DNA from: an uncultured Bacteroidales bacterium
GTDB lineage: Bacteria; Bacteroidota; Bacteroidia; Bacteroidales; FEN-979
NCBI GenBank assembly: GCA_903959905.1
Contig: CAJBYO010000047.1
Coordinates: 103,374 to 167,373, forward strand
Reading direction: 5' to 3'
Length of the DNA stretch: 64,000 nucleotides
The position numbers and the translations under genes are program-made. The first letter of the stretch is position 1, and each line of letters begins with the position of its first letter. The notes under the pieces are model-generated. The model saw only the letters and a program-made list of their open reading frames with translations, did not search any database and had not been told where the DNA came from. This document shows positions 23,772 through 34,005 of the stretch, one piece after another.

Positions 23772-25136
23772 TCAGGCAGACGACTCTTCTGTTTTTTGAT
23801 ATTTCACAACAGCCTTCTTTTTCCAGTATCCCAGGCGGTAATAAATATAGTAAAAAAATACCCCTGAAAGCCAGCCAACGGGTATCGACCACCATATCCC
23901 ATGCACCCCGATGGCAGGGTTCTTGGCCAGCAGCCAGGCAACCGGGATACGGATGATCCAGAGGGAGAAGAGGCTGATGAACATTGGGATAAGCGTATCG
24001 CCTGCCCCTCGAAGCAACCCGTTGATGGTAAACATCACCGAAAACAGGATGTAGAACGAGCCGATGATTCGAAGGTAGGTTCCGCCCATTTCAATCACCA
24101 CCTCATCATCAGTAAACATGCGCATAAGGAAGTTTCCGAAAAACACAGTTACAAGCGATATAACGACCGAGATGACACTTGTCATCAGCAAAGTGGCCCT
24201 AAGGCCCGCCTTGACACGGTCGGGTCGGTTTGCTCCCATATTCTGCCCCACAAAAGTTGACAGTGCCACGGCAAAGCTCATGGCGGGCAGAGCTGCAAAA
24301 CTGTCAATCCTGCCGGCAGCACTGTAGGCTGCGTTGGCATCCACACCAAACTGGTTGACAATCCAGTACAGCGCCACCATGCCTGCGGCAACAAAAGTTT
24401 GCTGAAACCCGGTTGGCAATCCTATTTTTATGCTTTTCATGAAGATCTCGTGATCAAAGTTCAGATTTCTGAAGGAGAACTTGACCACCTTGTGGTATTT
24501 GTTCAGGTAGATGATCTGCACAATGAAGGCACACGCTTCAGAGATCACGGTGGCGAAAGCAACCCCTGCCACACCCCAGTGTAAAACAGGGACGAAGATC
24601 AGGTCGAGGATGATATTCAGCCCCACGGAACCGATTAAAAAATAGAGCGGTGTTTTGGAGTCGCCCAATCCCCGGAGGATCGCACTTGTGCCATTGTACC
24701 CGAACAGGAAGATAAGGCCCGACAGGAAAATGTTCAGAAAAAGCATGGCATCCGGTACGATGGCCGGATCGAGGTCAATGATTTTAAAGATCAGGCCGCT
24801 CAGCATGATTCCGCCGACTGTCACGACCAGGGACGTGATAAACATGAATATGTAAAGGGTGTTGATCGCCTTTTTTACATTGTCCATTTGTTTGGCACCG
24901 AAATACTGCGAAATGACAATCGTAAACCCCATTGTCACACCAATGATGAATGAAACCAGCAGGAAAATAATGGGTCCTGACGTTCCAACCGCTGCCAGTG
25001 CTGCCTTTCCGATATATTTCCCCACCACCACGCTGTCAACGATGTTATACATCTGCTGAAACACATTACCGAGAAGCATGGGAATGGCAAACTTCAGGAT
25101 TAACCGGCCCTCATTGCCATAGCTGAGATCTTTCAT
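23772..25136 (-). CDS. MATE-family efflux transporter
   Basis: The 454-residue polytopic protein of about 12 helices is of the MATE/NorM-DinF type, which exports cationic compounds using Na+ or H+ gradients. It begins LILKFAIPMLLGNVFQQMYN, followed by IVDSVVVGKYIGKAALAAVG (about 30-49). The two pseudo-symmetric halves each contain the family GxxTAxxxxxGQNxGA-type segment (ALSTFVGQNMGANRPDRVKAG in the second half). ATG 25136 is chosen because upstream in-frame codons are occupied by rnpB on the other strand and by the gene's own promoter element (25149-25142). The predicted transcript start falls on the ATG itself. It ends back to back with the glycosyltransferase gene with no spacer. Confidence 0.93.
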   Translation of the reverse strand: MKDLSYGNEGRLILKFAIPMLLGNVFQQMYNIVDSVVVGKYIGKAALAAVGTSGPIIFLLVSFIIGVTMGFTIVISQYFGAKQMDNVKKAINTLYIFMFITSLVVTVGGIMLSGLIFKIIDLDPAIVPDAMLFLNIFLSGLIFLFGYNGTSAILRGLGDSKTPLYFLIGSVGLNIILDLIFVPVLHWGVAGVAFATVISEACAFIVQIIYLNKYHKVVKFSFRNLNFDHEIFMKSIKIGLPTGFQQTFVAAGMVALYWIVNQFGVDANAAYSAAGRIDSFAALPAMSFAVALSTFVGQNMGANRPDRVKAGLRATLLMTSVISVVISLVTVFFGNFLMRMFTDDEVVIEMGGTYLRIIGSFYILFSVMFTINGLLRGAGDTLIPMFISLFSLWIIRIPVAWLLAKNPAIGVHGIWWSIPVGWLSGVFFYYIYYRLGYWKKKAVVKYQKTEESSA

Positions 25137-25141
25137 GGCCG

Positions 25142-25149
25142 CAAAGGTA
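25142..25149 (-). promoter_or_regulatory. -7 promoter element directly before the MATE gene
   Basis: CAAAGGTA on the top strand reads TACCTTTG on the minus strand, ending 6 nt before the ATG at 25136. The same spacing is seen before the GH16 gene. Confidence 0.55.
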
Positions 25150-25171
25150 CCCAGATTTGACGGATAATTCG

Positions 25172-25179
25172 TATCTTTG
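25172..25179 (+). promoter_or_regulatory. -7 promoter element for rnpB
   Basis: TATCTTTG lies 5 nt before the first paired base of RNase P RNA and 22 bp from the divergent MATE element. Confidence 0.75.
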
Positions 25180-25183
25180 CGCA

Positions 25184-25593
25184 AACAACAGTTCGTTCTG
25201 TCGCTGGCATAGCCAGAGGAAAGTCGGGACAACACAGAGCACCATGCTTCCTAACGGGAAGGATCCGGACGCCCCAAGGCCCCGGAGACAGAAAGTGCCA
25301 CAGAAAATGACTACCCTGGGGTTCCCCGGTACAGATTGTAAAGACGCACCGCAGTGCGTCTCAACATCGGTAGCGGGGAGCCCCAGGGAAAAGGTGAAAA
25401 TGCGGTGTAAAAGACCACGGTCCGGATGGGCAACCACCCGGGTGGGTAAACCTCATGGGTTGAAAGACCAAGTATACCGGCTGTTAAGGGTTGCTCGCCC
25501 GATGCCGGAGGGTAGGTCGCTAAAGTTTGCCGGTGACGGTAAACGTAGATAAATGACAGAGTTCAACAAAATCCTGCTTACAGAACTGTTGTT
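25184..25593 (+). ncRNA. rnpB: RNase P RNA (bacterial type A)
   Basis: This is the catalytic RNA that trims tRNA 5' ends. It contains the two most conserved blocks: GAGGAAAGTCGGGAC (25216-25230, CR I) and ACAGAAAATGACTACC near 25300 (CR II/III region). The 3' conserved AGATAAATGACAGAG (about 25547-25561) is followed by the segment that rejoins the 5' end. The terminal helix P1 is clear: aacaacagttc at 25184-25194 pairs with gaactgttgtt at 25583-25593. A T-rich tract (TTTATTTTT) follows and probably ends transcription. About 410 nt is normal for the type. It starts 47 bp from the divergent MATE ATG and ends 20 bp before wecB. Confidence 0.96.
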
Positions 25594-25613
25594 TTATTTT
25601 TGATATCAGGCAC

Positions 25614-26669
25614 ATGAAGATCGTCACCATTGTCGGCGCCAGGCCGCAGTTCATCAAAGCAGCTACCGTTTCGCGCGTCATCCGCGCCAACCCGGGCATC
25701 CGGGAAATACTGCTCCATACGGGCCAGCATTATGATGAAAACATGTCGGACATTTTCTTCCGTGAACTGAGCATCCCGCTCCCCGATTACAACCTGGAGG
25801 TGGGTTCCGGCAGTCATGCCGTTCAAACCGGACTGATGCTGAAAGGTATTGAAGAAATCCTTGTGAAGGAAAAACCCGACTGCACCCTTGTCTACGGCGA
25901 CACCAACTCCACCCTCGCCGGATCGCTGGCTTCGGTGAAACTTCACATCCCGGTGGCCCATGTGGAAGCAGGACTCCGTAGTTTCAACCGCGCTATGCCC
26001 GAAGAGATCAACCGCATTGTGACCGACCGGATCTCCGACATGCTCTTCGCCCCTACGCAGACAGCAGTTGACAACCTGGCAACAGAAGGACTTGCAGAAA
26101 TAACCCATTTCACCGGGGATGTCATGTACGATTCTATTTTATTCTACACCGACCGTATCATGAAGGAGCCAGGCAGGTATGCCACGCCAGGCATCCCTGA
26201 GCGTTACCTGCTGGCCACCATTCACCGTGCTGAAAATACCGACAACCCCGAAATCCTTGGGAATATCCTCCTTGCTTTTTCCCGGCTGAACTGTGACATT
26301 GTCCTGCCACTCCATCCGCGGACACGAAAAATACTGCAGTCAACCATGGAACTGCCCTCCAATGTTCATGTCATTGATCCGGTGGGCTACCTGCCGATGA
26401 TGAAACTAACCATGGATGCCGTGAAAGTGCTGACCGACTCGGGCGGACTTCAGAAAGAGGCTTATTTCCTGCACCGGCCATGCATCACCCTTCGTACCGA
26501 AACAGAATGGGTTGAAACACTTCACGACCGCTGGAATATCATCGCCGGAAGCGACCCGGAAACCATCGTGGAGGCAGTCGCGGAACCGCTTCCATCGTCG
26601 CAGCCGCAGCCACTTTTCGGCAACGGAAAATCGGCCGGGATCATCCTTGAGAAACTCCTCTCTTTTTAA
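25614..26669 (+). CDS. wecB: UDP-N-acetylglucosamine 2-epimerase (non-hydrolysing)
   Basis: This enzyme interconverts UDP-GlcNAc and UDP-ManNAc for surface polysaccharide synthesis. The 351-residue protein starts MKIVTIVGARPQFIKAA, contains VYGDTNSTLAG (about 92-102), HVEAGLRSFNRAMPEEINR (about 119-137) and the UDP-binding LTDSGGLQKEAYFLHRPCIT (about 276-295) with the typical TRTETEWVE variant LRTETEWVE. It is of usual length. No matching UDP-ManNAc dehydrogenase (wecC) is beside it. It lies 20 bp after rnpB and no separate promoter is obvious. Confidence 0.95.
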   Translation: MKIVTIVGARPQFIKAATVSRVIRANPGIREILLHTGQHYDENMSDIFFRELSIPLPDYNLEVGSGSHAVQTGLMLKGIEEILVKEKPDCTLVYGDTNSTLAGSLASVKLHIPVAHVEAGLRSFNRAMPEEINRIVTDRISDMLFAPTQTAVDNLATEGLAEITHFTGDVMYDSILFYTDRIMKEPGRYATPGIPERYLLATIHRAENTDNPEILGNILLAFSRLNCDIVLPLHPRTRKILQSTMELPSNVHVIDPVGYLPMMKLTMDAVKVLTDSGGLQKEAYFLHRPCITLRTETEWVETLHDRWNIIAGSDPETIVEAVAEPLPSSQPQPLFGNGKSAGIILEKLLSF

Positions 26670-26737
26670 CTGCGAATTGTTAATAAATACATTGATTTTA
26701 CTGCGGCTTTCATGGCCGTCGGTAAAGGAAAAAATTG

Positions 26738-26745
26738 TACCTTTG
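26738..26745 (+). promoter_or_regulatory. -7 promoter element for gyrB
   Basis: TACCTTTG matches TAnnTTTG, 32 bp before the gyrB ATG at 26778. Confidence 0.55.
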
Positions 26746-26750
26746 TTTGA

Positions 26751-28736
<1,986 letters not shown>

Positions 28737-28761
28737 TAATGTTGACTTAACGACCAACAGC

Positions 28762-30111
28762 ATGACCCGAAAGAAGTACATTTACGTGATCGCCTCGCTC
28801 CTCGGCCTGGCGATCATTTTATATTTTTTCTTTGGAAAGAACGATAAAAGTGAACAGGTAATTGCAACGGTTAAAAAAGGCAATTTCCCCATTGAAGTTA
28901 CCACTACCGGCGAACTGGTCGCGAAAAGTTCAGAGAAGATTTACGGGCCTGCCGGGCTCAGGCAGATCCAGATCTGGCAGGTTAAAATACAGGACATCAT
29001 CCCCGACGGAACCGTGGTTGATTCCGGCCAGTACGTTGCCACACTCGACCGGACCGAAATCTCCAACAAGATCAAGGATGAGCAGACAAACCTGGAGAAA
29101 CTGGAGAGCCAGATGACCAAAACCCGGCTTGACACTTCCCTCGACCTGAGAAGTGCCCGCGATGAACTCATCAACCTCAAATTCGGACTTGAAGAGAAAA
29201 AGCTCACCCTGGAACAATCCAAGTATGAACCGCCCGCAACCATCCGCCAGGTGGAGATGGACCTTGAAAAATCCCAGCGAACCCTTGAACAGGCTGAAAA
29301 AAACTACAAACTCAGGTATCAGAAATCTGTAGCCACCATGCAGGAGGTGGCGGCCTCCTACAACCAGGCGCAGCGCAAACTGGAGCAGATGACTGACGTG
29401 CTCAAACAGTTCAACGTACTGGCTCCGAAAGCCGGTATGGTGATCTACAAACGCAACTGGGACGGCAACAAAATGGGAATCGGGGCTACGATGAATGCCT
29501 GGGAGAATGTCGTCGCCGAACTGCCCGACCTTTCAGAAATGATGTCAAAAACATACATCAATGAAATTGACATCAGCAAGGTGAAGGTGGGACAGGCCGT
29601 GCAGGTTGGCATTGATGCCTTCCCCGAGAAAAAATTCACGGGGAAGGTGATTGAAGTGGCCAATATCGGTGAACAGCTGCAAAGCAGCAATGCCAAAGTG
29701 TACGAAGTTCGGATAGTGGTCAATGAATTTGACTCCATCCTGCGCCCTGCCATGACCACCAAGAACAAGATCCTCACAAACATTGTTGACAGTGTGCTTT
29801 TCATACCCATTGAGGCAATTTTCAACAACGATTCGGTTGCATTTGTCTATAAGAAGGACGGAGGTTCAGTCACCCGGCAACAGGTGATCGTCGGGCAGTC
29901 AAATGACAATGAGATCATCGTGAAAGCCGGCCTCAATGAGAAGGATGAAGTGTTACTTGTACCACCCGAAAAAGCAGACAACCTCAGTCTCGAACTGCTG
30001 CCAAAAGAGGTCGTTGCAAAGTACAAAGTAAAACCGGTTGCCGCAAAACCCCAGAAACCGCCTTCAAGGGATCCGGGAAAAATGCAGCCACCTCCCCCTT
30101 TGAAAAAATGA
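28762..30111 (+). CDS. MacA/HlyD-like periplasmic adaptor subunit
   Basis: The 449-residue membrane-fusion protein of a tripartite efflux complex begins with a basic N terminus and one membrane helix (YVIASLLGLAIILYFFFG, about 7-24). A lipoyl half-motif (VIATVKKGNFPIEVTTTGEL) follows, then a long coiled-coil hairpin (about 100-215, rich in Glu, Lys, Leu, Gln). The second lipoyl half contains FNVLAPKAGMVIYK, and beta-barrel and membrane-proximal domains complete it. The Lys/Pro-rich tail ends MQPPPPLKK. It is followed by an FtsX/MacB-like permease and a TolC-like gene, so it should bridge the inner-membrane permease and outer-membrane channel. The substrate is unknown. Confidence 0.9.
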   Translation: MTRKKYIYVIASLLGLAIILYFFFGKNDKSEQVIATVKKGNFPIEVTTTGELVAKSSEKIYGPAGLRQIQIWQVKIQDIIPDGTVVDSGQYVATLDRTEISNKIKDEQTNLEKLESQMTKTRLDTSLDLRSARDELINLKFGLEEKKLTLEQSKYEPPATIRQVEMDLEKSQRTLEQAEKNYKLRYQKSVATMQEVAASYNQAQRKLEQMTDVLKQFNVLAPKAGMVIYKRNWDGNKMGIGATMNAWENVVAELPDLSEMMSKTYINEIDISKVKVGQAVQVGIDAFPEKKFTGKVIEVANIGEQLQSSNAKVYEVRIVVNEFDSILRPAMTTKNKILTNIVDSVLFIPIEAIFNNDSVAFVYKKDGGSVTRQQVIVGQSNDNEIIVKAGLNEKDEVLLVPPEKADNLSLELLPKEVVAKYKVKPVAAKPQKPPSRDPGKMQPPPPLKK

Positions 30112-30128
30112 CCCGTATGATTAACCCT

Positions 30129-30170
30129 CAATTTGTCATTCGTCATTCGTAATTTGTAATTCGTCATTCG
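30129..30170. repeat. AATTTGTCATTCGTCATTCGT tandem repeat between adaptor and permease genes
   Basis: Five degenerate copies of an 8-10-bp unit (tttgtcatt, cgtcattcg, taatttgta) belong to the same family as 581-683. It occupies the 65-bp gap where related operons usually carry an ATPase gene. Confidence 0.8.
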
Positions 30171-30176
30171 CCTCCC

Positions 30177-31556
30177 ATGCTCGAACGCTATAAATACATC
30201 TTCAACATCGCCCTTGAGGCTGTATTTCTGAATAAATTCAGGTCCATCCTTACAGCCCTCGGTATCATCTTCGGTGTGGCAGCAGTGATCACCATGATGG
30301 CCATCGGGAACGGGGCAAAAAAGGAGATCCTCGACCAGATGAAACTGGTTGGTGTCAACAACATTTTAATTGCACCGAGATCTGAAAACCAGAAGAAAAG
30401 CAACACAAGCAGTCAGTCGGGCGACCAGGGCAGCCAGTCGGGCGATCAGAATGCAGACAAAGACAAAGGTAAATTCTCCCCGGGCCTCACCCTGAAGGAT
30501 GCCCAAGCCATCAAAGCGATCATCCCCACTGTGGCAAAAGTGAGCCCTGAGGTGATCTATGAAACCGACATCGTGAAGGACGGCATTAAAACCACGGCGA
30601 AATTCACGGGGGTCACCCCCGACTTCTTCCATGTTTTCGCCCTGGACCTCCAGGAGGGACAGATGTTCAACGACGAACAGCTCAAAGACGGCAAGGCGGT
30701 TTGCATCATCGGACCGGTGCTGAAGGCTAAATTTTTCCCGACCGAGAATGCAGTCGGCAAGGATATCAAGTGCGGCCCCATATGGCTGCGGGTGATCGGC
30801 GTGCTGAAGAAACGGGAAGTGAGCCAGTCAAGCATCGACAACCTCGGGATATCGGATTACAACAACTCCATCTACGCTCCTATCCAGACATTGCTGCGCC
30901 GGTTCAGGGACCGTTCCATGATCACTGGCGCCTCACTGCATGGCAACAGCCAGCAGATTGACGATGATTCATACATGGTAACCTCGGGCGACGGGGGCAA
31001 CACAAGCAACCAGATCGATAAAATCGTGGTCCAGGTAAAGGAGAGCACCCAGATCGGTCCCACCGTTGAGATCCTTAAAAAGATGATGGTCCGTCGTCAC
31101 GCCGGGGTAGAAGATGTAGACATTAAAGTACCTGAACTTTTGCTGAAACAGGAACAGCGTACCAAGGATATCTTTAACATTGTACTCGGCGCCATTGCCA
31201 GCATATCCCTGCTTGTAGGCGGCATCGGCATCATGAACATCATGCTGGCCTCTGTCATGGAACGCATCAAGGAGATCGGCATCCGGCAGGCCATTGGCGC
31301 CACCAAGCGCGACATTGTACTGCAATTCCTGATGGAAGCCACCCTGCTCAGCCTCAGCGGCGGGCTGATCGGAATCATCCTGGGGCTGGCCCTGTCAAAA
31401 ATAATCATGGAACTGACCGATATTCTTACCATTGTCTCCCCAATTTCCGTCATCATCTCCTTCGGTGTATCCGCATCCGTGGGGATTATTTTCGGATATA
31501 TGCCCTCCCAACGTGCCGCTGCCCAGGATCCTGTGGAATCATTAAGACACGAATAA
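30177..31556 (+). CDS. MacB/FtsX-type ABC transporter permease without ATPase domain
   Basis: The 459-residue inner-membrane subunit of a MacB-like mechanotransmission transporter begins with helix 1 and the segment NKFRSILTALGIIFGVAAVI (about 19-38). A large periplasmic MacB core domain follows, then three C-terminal helices of the FtsX domain (SISLLVGGIGIMNIMLASVM; EIGIRQAIGATKRDI; SVIISFGVSASVGIIFGYMP). The protein starts directly with the first helix: no Walker A or B motif is present here or in flanking genes. A hydrophilic Ser/Gln/Asp insert with a tandem SQSGDQ repeat lies at about 69-100 of the periplasmic domain. The stop is 1 bp from the TolC-like ATG. Confidence 0.9.
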   Translation: MLERYKYIFNIALEAVFLNKFRSILTALGIIFGVAAVITMMAIGNGAKKEILDQMKLVGVNNILIAPRSENQKKSNTSSQSGDQGSQSGDQNADKDKGKFSPGLTLKDAQAIKAIIPTVAKVSPEVIYETDIVKDGIKTTAKFTGVTPDFFHVFALDLQEGQMFNDEQLKDGKAVCIIGPVLKAKFFPTENAVGKDIKCGPIWLRVIGVLKKREVSQSSIDNLGISDYNNSIYAPIQTLLRRFRDRSMITGASLHGNSQQIDDDSYMVTSGDGGNTSNQIDKIVVQVKESTQIGPTVEILKKMMVRRHAGVEDVDIKVPELLLKQEQRTKDIFNIVLGAIASISLLVGGIGIMNIMLASVMERIKEIGIRQAIGATKRDIVLQFLMEATLLSLSGGLIGIILGLALSKIIMELTDILTIVSPISVIISFGVSASVGIIFGYMPSQRAAAQDPVESLRHE

Positions 31557-31557
31557 C

Positions 31558-33054
31558 ATGAAAATGAAAATCATAATACCACGAGCCATTATCGTTATTC
31601 TGATGGCAATCACGGGCGGCAAATGCGCGATCGCCCAGGATAACCTCCGTCAACTGACCCTCGACCAGGCAATTGAATTGTCCATATCCCAGTCGCCTGA
31701 GGCGCTGAACGCCAGGCAGGCATTCAGCAAGAGCTACTGGGAGTACAGGTCGTTCCAGGCATCCAACCTGCCAGCACTCAGCCTTACCTCCACCCTGCCC
31801 GATATCAACCAGAATATCACCCCTTATCTGAATGAAAACGGCGAGCAGACCTATGTAAGCACCAAATACATCAGCGCCCAGGCTAATCTGGCCCTTTCAC
31901 AAAAGATCGGGATCACCGGCGGGGTGATCTCCGTGAACTCCTATTTAAGCGGAGTCTATAATGTCAATTCGGAGAATCAGTCGCCCTACCTGAGCTACCC
32001 GGTTAACGTTGAGCTGTTTCAGCCGCTGTTCGCCTATAACCCTTACCGCTGGGACCGGAAAATCAAGCCGCTCAGCTACTCTATCGCCAAGAGAAGATAC
32101 ATCGAGGAACTGGAGCAGATCGCCATCAATACCACCACCTACTTCTTCACACTTTTGCAGGCACAGGTAGAACAAAAAATATCTAAAATGAACCTGACCA
32201 ACTCGACAGACCTTTTAAAGATCGCCGACGGCAGGTATTCCCTTGGAAAAATTGCCGAGAATGAACGCCTCCAGATGGAGTTGTCGTTTCTGAAAGCCAG
32301 TGCGGCACTTGAAAACGCCAATCTCGCGTTGGACAATGCACAATTCAGGTTCAAATCTTTCCTGCACCTGCAGGATGATGTCCCGGTTGTCCTCCTTCCC
32401 CCGGGAAACATCGATTTTTTCACCATCGACCCGAAAAAGGCTGTCACGATAGCGAATGAACACTCGCTCACACCGCTGGATATCAAAAAACAGTTGCTGG
32501 ACGCTGCCAGCGCCGTAAACATGGCCAAACTGGACGGCAGGTTTGACGCCCAGATCCATGCCCTGATCGGATTGCAGCAATCAGGGGCGACTGTCCCTGA
32601 TGCATACATCAACCCGCTTGACCAGCGACAGGTATCTGTTAAACTGACCATCCCGATTGTTGATTGGGGTGTTGCCCACGGCCAGATCAAAGTGGCGCAA
32701 TCGCAGGAGGAAATTGTAAAAAACACTACGGAACAGGCGCTGATTGACTTCCATCGGAATGTATACCTGAAGGTGATTGAGTTTAACATGCAGAAAAACC
32801 AGCTTACCATTGCGGCGAAATCGGATACTGTTGCGCGCAGAAGCTATGAGGTGATCATGGGACGGTTTAAAATCGGAAAAATCAACAATACTCTTGAACT
32901 GAATAATGCCCAGATTGACAAGGACAATTCAGAAAAAAACTACTATTATGCCCTGCAGACTTTCTGGAGAACCTACTACGAAATCCGCAGGATGACCCTG
33001 TACGATTTCCGTAAGAACGAACCGTTGAAATTTGAGCTCAAGGGTTACAAATAG
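31558..33054 (+). CDS. TolC-like outer-membrane efflux protein
   Basis: The 498-residue protein has a signal peptide (IIPRAIIVILMAITGGKCAIAQ) and two copies of the outer-membrane-efflux repeat. Each begins with the characteristic segment (LTLDQAIELSISQSPEALNAR at about 30-50) and continues in long amphipathic helices (QLQ/NLALDNAQF and EIVKNTTEQALIDFHRNVYLK type). It would form the trimeric outer-membrane channel for the upstream adaptor and permease. The start is 1 bp after the permease stop, showing tight operon coupling. Confidence 0.9.
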   Translation: MKMKIIIPRAIIVILMAITGGKCAIAQDNLRQLTLDQAIELSISQSPEALNARQAFSKSYWEYRSFQASNLPALSLTSTLPDINQNITPYLNENGEQTYVSTKYISAQANLALSQKIGITGGVISVNSYLSGVYNVNSENQSPYLSYPVNVELFQPLFAYNPYRWDRKIKPLSYSIAKRRYIEELEQIAINTTTYFFTLLQAQVEQKISKMNLTNSTDLLKIADGRYSLGKIAENERLQMELSFLKASAALENANLALDNAQFRFKSFLHLQDDVPVVLLPPGNIDFFTIDPKKAVTIANEHSLTPLDIKKQLLDAASAVNMAKLDGRFDAQIHALIGLQQSGATVPDAYINPLDQRQVSVKLTIPIVDWGVAHGQIKVAQSQEEIVKNTTEQALIDFHRNVYLKVIEFNMQKNQLTIAAKSDTVARRSYEVIMGRFKIGKINNTLELNNAQIDKDNSEKNYYYALQTFWRTYYEIRRMTLYDFRKNEPLKFELKGYK

Positions 33055-33097
33055 GGATAAATTTTCAATTCTATTAAAACTCTTTCTAAATTATAGC

Positions 33098-33105
33098 TAT
33101 CTTTG
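33098..33105 (+). promoter_or_regulatory. -7 promoter element for the peroxiredoxin gene
   Basis: TATCTTTG, 35 bp before the ATG, lies just after the TolC stop codon. Confidence 0.6.
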
Positions 33106-33140
33106 CACCACAGTAAAAATTAAACCAAAAACTCATTATT

Positions 33141-33776
33141 ATGGCAGTATTAGTTGGGAAAAAAGCTCCCTTATTTGAAGCGGAAGCCGTCGTAAATGGC
33201 GGTGAATTTGTCGACAAATTCTCTCTTGCCCAGTACATTGGCAAAAAACACGTTGTATTCTTCTTTTACCCGCTTGATTTCACGTTTGTTTGCCCGACGG
33301 AAATCATTGCTTTCCAGGATAAAATTGCAGAATTTGAATCAAGAAATGTTGCAGTTGTAGGTTGTTCCGTTGACTCCAAATTTTCTCACTGGGCATGGCT
33401 GAACACCGAGCTCAAAAACGGCGGGATCAAAGGCGTTAAATTTCCGATTGTTGCCGACCTCTCCAAGACCATCTCAGCCAACTATGATGTGCTCGCCGGG
33501 GAATATGTATACACCGAAGAAGGCATCATGGAATTCGAAGGCGGACCGGTTGCATACCGCGGCCTGTTCCTGATTGACAAGCAGGGTATTGTTCGTCACC
33601 AGGTCGTGAATGACCTCCCGCTTGGCAGAAGCGTTGACGAAGCTTTGCGCATGGTAGACGCCCTCCAGTTCTTTGAAGAGAACGGCGAAGTGTGCCCGGC
33701 CAACTGGCACAAGGGTGATGCAGGGATGAAAGCGACTGCGGAAGGTGTTGCTGATTACCTCAGCAAACACGAGTAA
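33141..33776 (+). CDS. Typical 2-Cys peroxiredoxin (AhpC/Prx1 type)
   Basis: This cytosolic thiol peroxidase reduces H2O2 and organic peroxides. The 211-residue protein has the peroxidatic cysteine in FYPLDFTFVCPTE (Cys 51), the partner Arg region YRGLFLIDKQGIVRHQVVND, and the resolving cysteine in GEVCPANW (Cys 185). The C-terminal extension with YLSKHE resembles the sensitive eukaryotic-like Prx1 group more than E. coli AhpC. No AhpF-like reductase is adjacent, so thioredoxin is the likely reductant. It has its own promoter and a strong terminator at 33921-33947, after a long palindrome. Confidence 0.95.
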   Translation: MAVLVGKKAPLFEAEAVVNGGEFVDKFSLAQYIGKKHVVFFFYPLDFTFVCPTEIIAFQDKIAEFESRNVAVVGCSVDSKFSHWAWLNTELKNGGIKGVKFPIVADLSKTISANYDVLAGEYVYTEEGIMEFEGGPVAYRGLFLIDKQGIVRHQVVNDLPLGRSVDEALRMVDALQFFEENGEVCPANWHKGDAGMKATAEGVADYLSKHE

Positions 33777-33777
33777 G

Positions 33778-33908
33778 ATTTACGATTATGGGATTTTAGA
33801 TTTCAGATTGAATTGAAAAAAAATCCGATTGACGATTGGTAGCGCTATCAATCGTAAATCGTAAATCAAACAATTCAATCTGCAATCTATAATCTCATAA
33901 TCGTAAAT
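33778..33908. repeat. 131-bp near-palindrome (CGATTTACGATT family) after the peroxiredoxin gene
   Basis: The two halves are centred on tagcgcta (33840-33847). The outer arms of about 38 bp (atttacgattatg, agatt, cagattgaattg) match with three mismatches. The inner arms (cgattgacgattg against caatcgtaaatcg) match with one. The RNA would fold into one long hairpin. It uses the same vocabulary as the 16833/18793 repeat pair. Confidence 0.88.
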
Positions 33909-33920
33909 AAATTTCCTTGG

Positions 33921-33947
33921 GCCAACCCACATCGGGTTGGCTTTTTT
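33921..33947 (+). terminator. Terminator after the peroxiredoxin gene
   Basis: The stem gccaaccc/gggttggc has a 5-nt loop and runs into TTTTTT. Confidence 0.9.
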
Positions 33948-34005
33948 CTTTGCCGGATATTGAGCGGAATTTCGGACTTTTGTGAAGTTGTCTATACCAG
34001 GTCGT

